DNA of 64,000 nt from Brevundimonas subvibrioides (GTDB lineage: Bacteria; Pseudomonadota; Alphaproteobacteria; Caulobacterales; Caulobacteraceae), in contig NZ_NCEQ01000002.1 of assembly GCF_002280785.1 (NCBI RefSeq), forward strand, positions 62,001 through 126,000, written 5' to 3'. The translations under genes were made by a program, and so were the position numbers. Shown here piece by piece: positions 63,341 through 64,000 of the stretch (positions are counted from its first letter, which is position 1; every line of letters starts with the position of its first letter). The notes beneath the pieces are model-generated. The model did no database searches. It was not told the DNA's origin and saw only the letters and a list, made by a program, of their open reading frames with translations.

Positions 63341-64000
63341 TCACGCCACCGTGGCGACGGCAGGGGTTCCGTCGAGCGACTGCTGTTTCGCCAGCCGGCT
63401 GTAGAGTCCGCCCTTCCTGACGAGGCTCGCGTGGGTGCCGCTCTCGACGATGCGACCGGCTTCGAGCACCACGATGCGCGTCGCATGCCGGACCGTGGAC
63501 AGTCTGTGAGCGATCATCAATGTTGATCTCCCGGCCATGAGCCGCTCCAGCGCAGCCTGAACCAGGGCTTCGCTCTCGGTGTCGAGGGCCGAGGTGGCTT
63601 CGTCGAGCAGCAGGATGGGCGCGTCCTTGAGGAAGGCGCGGGCGATGGCGATGCGCTGACGCTGGCCGCCCGACAGCCGCATGCCGCCTTCGCCGGCGCG
63701 GGTCTGGTATCCCTGGGGCAGGGCGATGATGAAGTCGTGGGCGGCGGCGGACCTGGCGGCCTCGGCGATCTGGTCCGGCGTGGCGTCGGGCCGCGCATAG
63801 GCGATGTTGGCGGCGATCGTGTCGTCGAACAGGAAGGGTTCCTGGGTCACCAGGGCGATCCGGGCGCGCAGGTCCGGCAGGCTGAGCGCGCGCAGGTCGG
63901 CGCCGTTGATCGTCACCCTGCCCGAGGTCACGTCATAGAAGCGCGGCAGCAGGCTGAGCAGGGTCGACTTGCCGCCGCCGGACGGGCCGACCAGGGCGAC
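63341..64000 (-). CDS. ABC exporter, C-terminal nucleotide-binding domain (MsbA-like), partial
   Basis: The gene enters from the right edge, and only its last 219 codons are in the window. They hold Walker A (GPSGGGKST, at the very edge), Q loop ([17 protein letters not shown]), signature [18 protein letters not shown], Walker [13 protein letters not shown] and H-loop [13 protein letters not shown]. The fused-permease type and its place in front of DUF374, waaA and lpxK suggest MsbA, the lipid A flippase; the permease part, needed to be sure, is outside the window. Confidence 0.8.
   Translation of the reverse strand, partial: VALVGPSGGGKSTLLSLLPRFYDVTSGRVTINGADLRALSLPDLRARIALVTQEPFLFDDTIAANIAYARPDATPDQIAEAARSAAAHDFIIALPQGYQTRAGEGGMRLSGGQRQRIAIARAFLKDAPILLLDEATSALDTESEALVQAALERLMAGRSTLMIAHRLSTVRHATRIVVLEAGRIVESGTHASLVRKGGLYSRLAKQQSLDGTPAVATVA

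Overview
The window looks like an ordinary stretch of chromosome from a high-GC alphaproteobacterium of the Caulobacterales, most likely Brevundimonas or a close relative. That placement is inferred from gene content recalled from the group: a TipF-like flagellar EAL protein, CobS beside a J-domain/BolA pair, a CsbD stress protein, receiver proteins with a GPDRR tail, DUF2093, DUF3035 and DUF2239 proteins, and many palindromic intergenic repeats. No rRNA, tRNA, CRISPR array, complete insertion sequence or prophage was seen.

Layout. 1-1.9 kb: secreted S8-like protease start (partial), divergent from an ECF sigma factor/anti-sigma pair, with a perfect palindrome between them. 1.9-5.7 kb: clpS-clpA, a 130-bp palindromic repeat, a CsbD stress protein and a small membrane protein. 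5.6-13.5 kb: two hybrid histidine kinases flanking DUF2239, cobS, ohr, a J-domain protein and bolA, then an RcnB-like secreted protein. 13.6-19.5 kb: an ATP-dependent DNA ligase, a small-conductance mechanosensitive channel, a threonine aldolase and an Atm1-like ABC exporter. 19.5-25.6 kb: a receiver protein with a partner of unknown function, accA, an ABC-F pseudogene, xerD, and aroK-aroB-acetyltransferase. 25.6-32.2 kb: a lysozyme-inhibitor-like lipoprotein, tadA/rluB with overlapping divergent starts, a CPBP protease, rsmD, a graveyard with merR and mutL remnants, and mutL. 32.3-46.8 kb: secreted proteins, an M28 peptidase, an acyltransferase, RidA, ileS, three lipoproteins in a row, ribF, a MaoC-type hydratase, a HepT/MntA toxin-antitoxin pair, a HAD phosphatase, lspA and a DUF3035 lipoprotein. 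47-58 kb: thioesterase, lipoprotein, tipF, SDR, LpxL-type acyltransferase, Crp/Fnr regulator, a second GPDRR receiver, M23 peptidase, xseA, purD and a RelE/ParE-type toxin-antitoxin pair. 58-64 kb: L,D-transpeptidase, amidohydrolase, and a tightly packed operon (MsbA-like ABC, DUF374, waaA, lpxK) for the lipid A/core part of the outer membrane.

How the genes fit together. Most are housekeeping: proteolysis (ClpAP adaptor), shikimate pathway, tRNA and rRNA modification, mismatch repair, lipoprotein maturation and lipopolysaccharide assembly. The accessory layer is made of two toxin-antitoxin pairs, several gene ghosts and three families of palindromic repeat. Some repeats touch coding sequence: one supplies the C-terminal codons of lpxK, and a perfect 31-bp inverted repeat lies across the apparent 5' end of an acyltransferase gene. 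I found no convincing undescribed multi-gene system. The observations most worth a second look are the decayed mutL 3'-end copy, the ABC-F internal-deletion pseudogene, the repeat families, the tandem DUF3828 lipoproteins with conserved CxC, and the palindrome in the protease/ECF control region.
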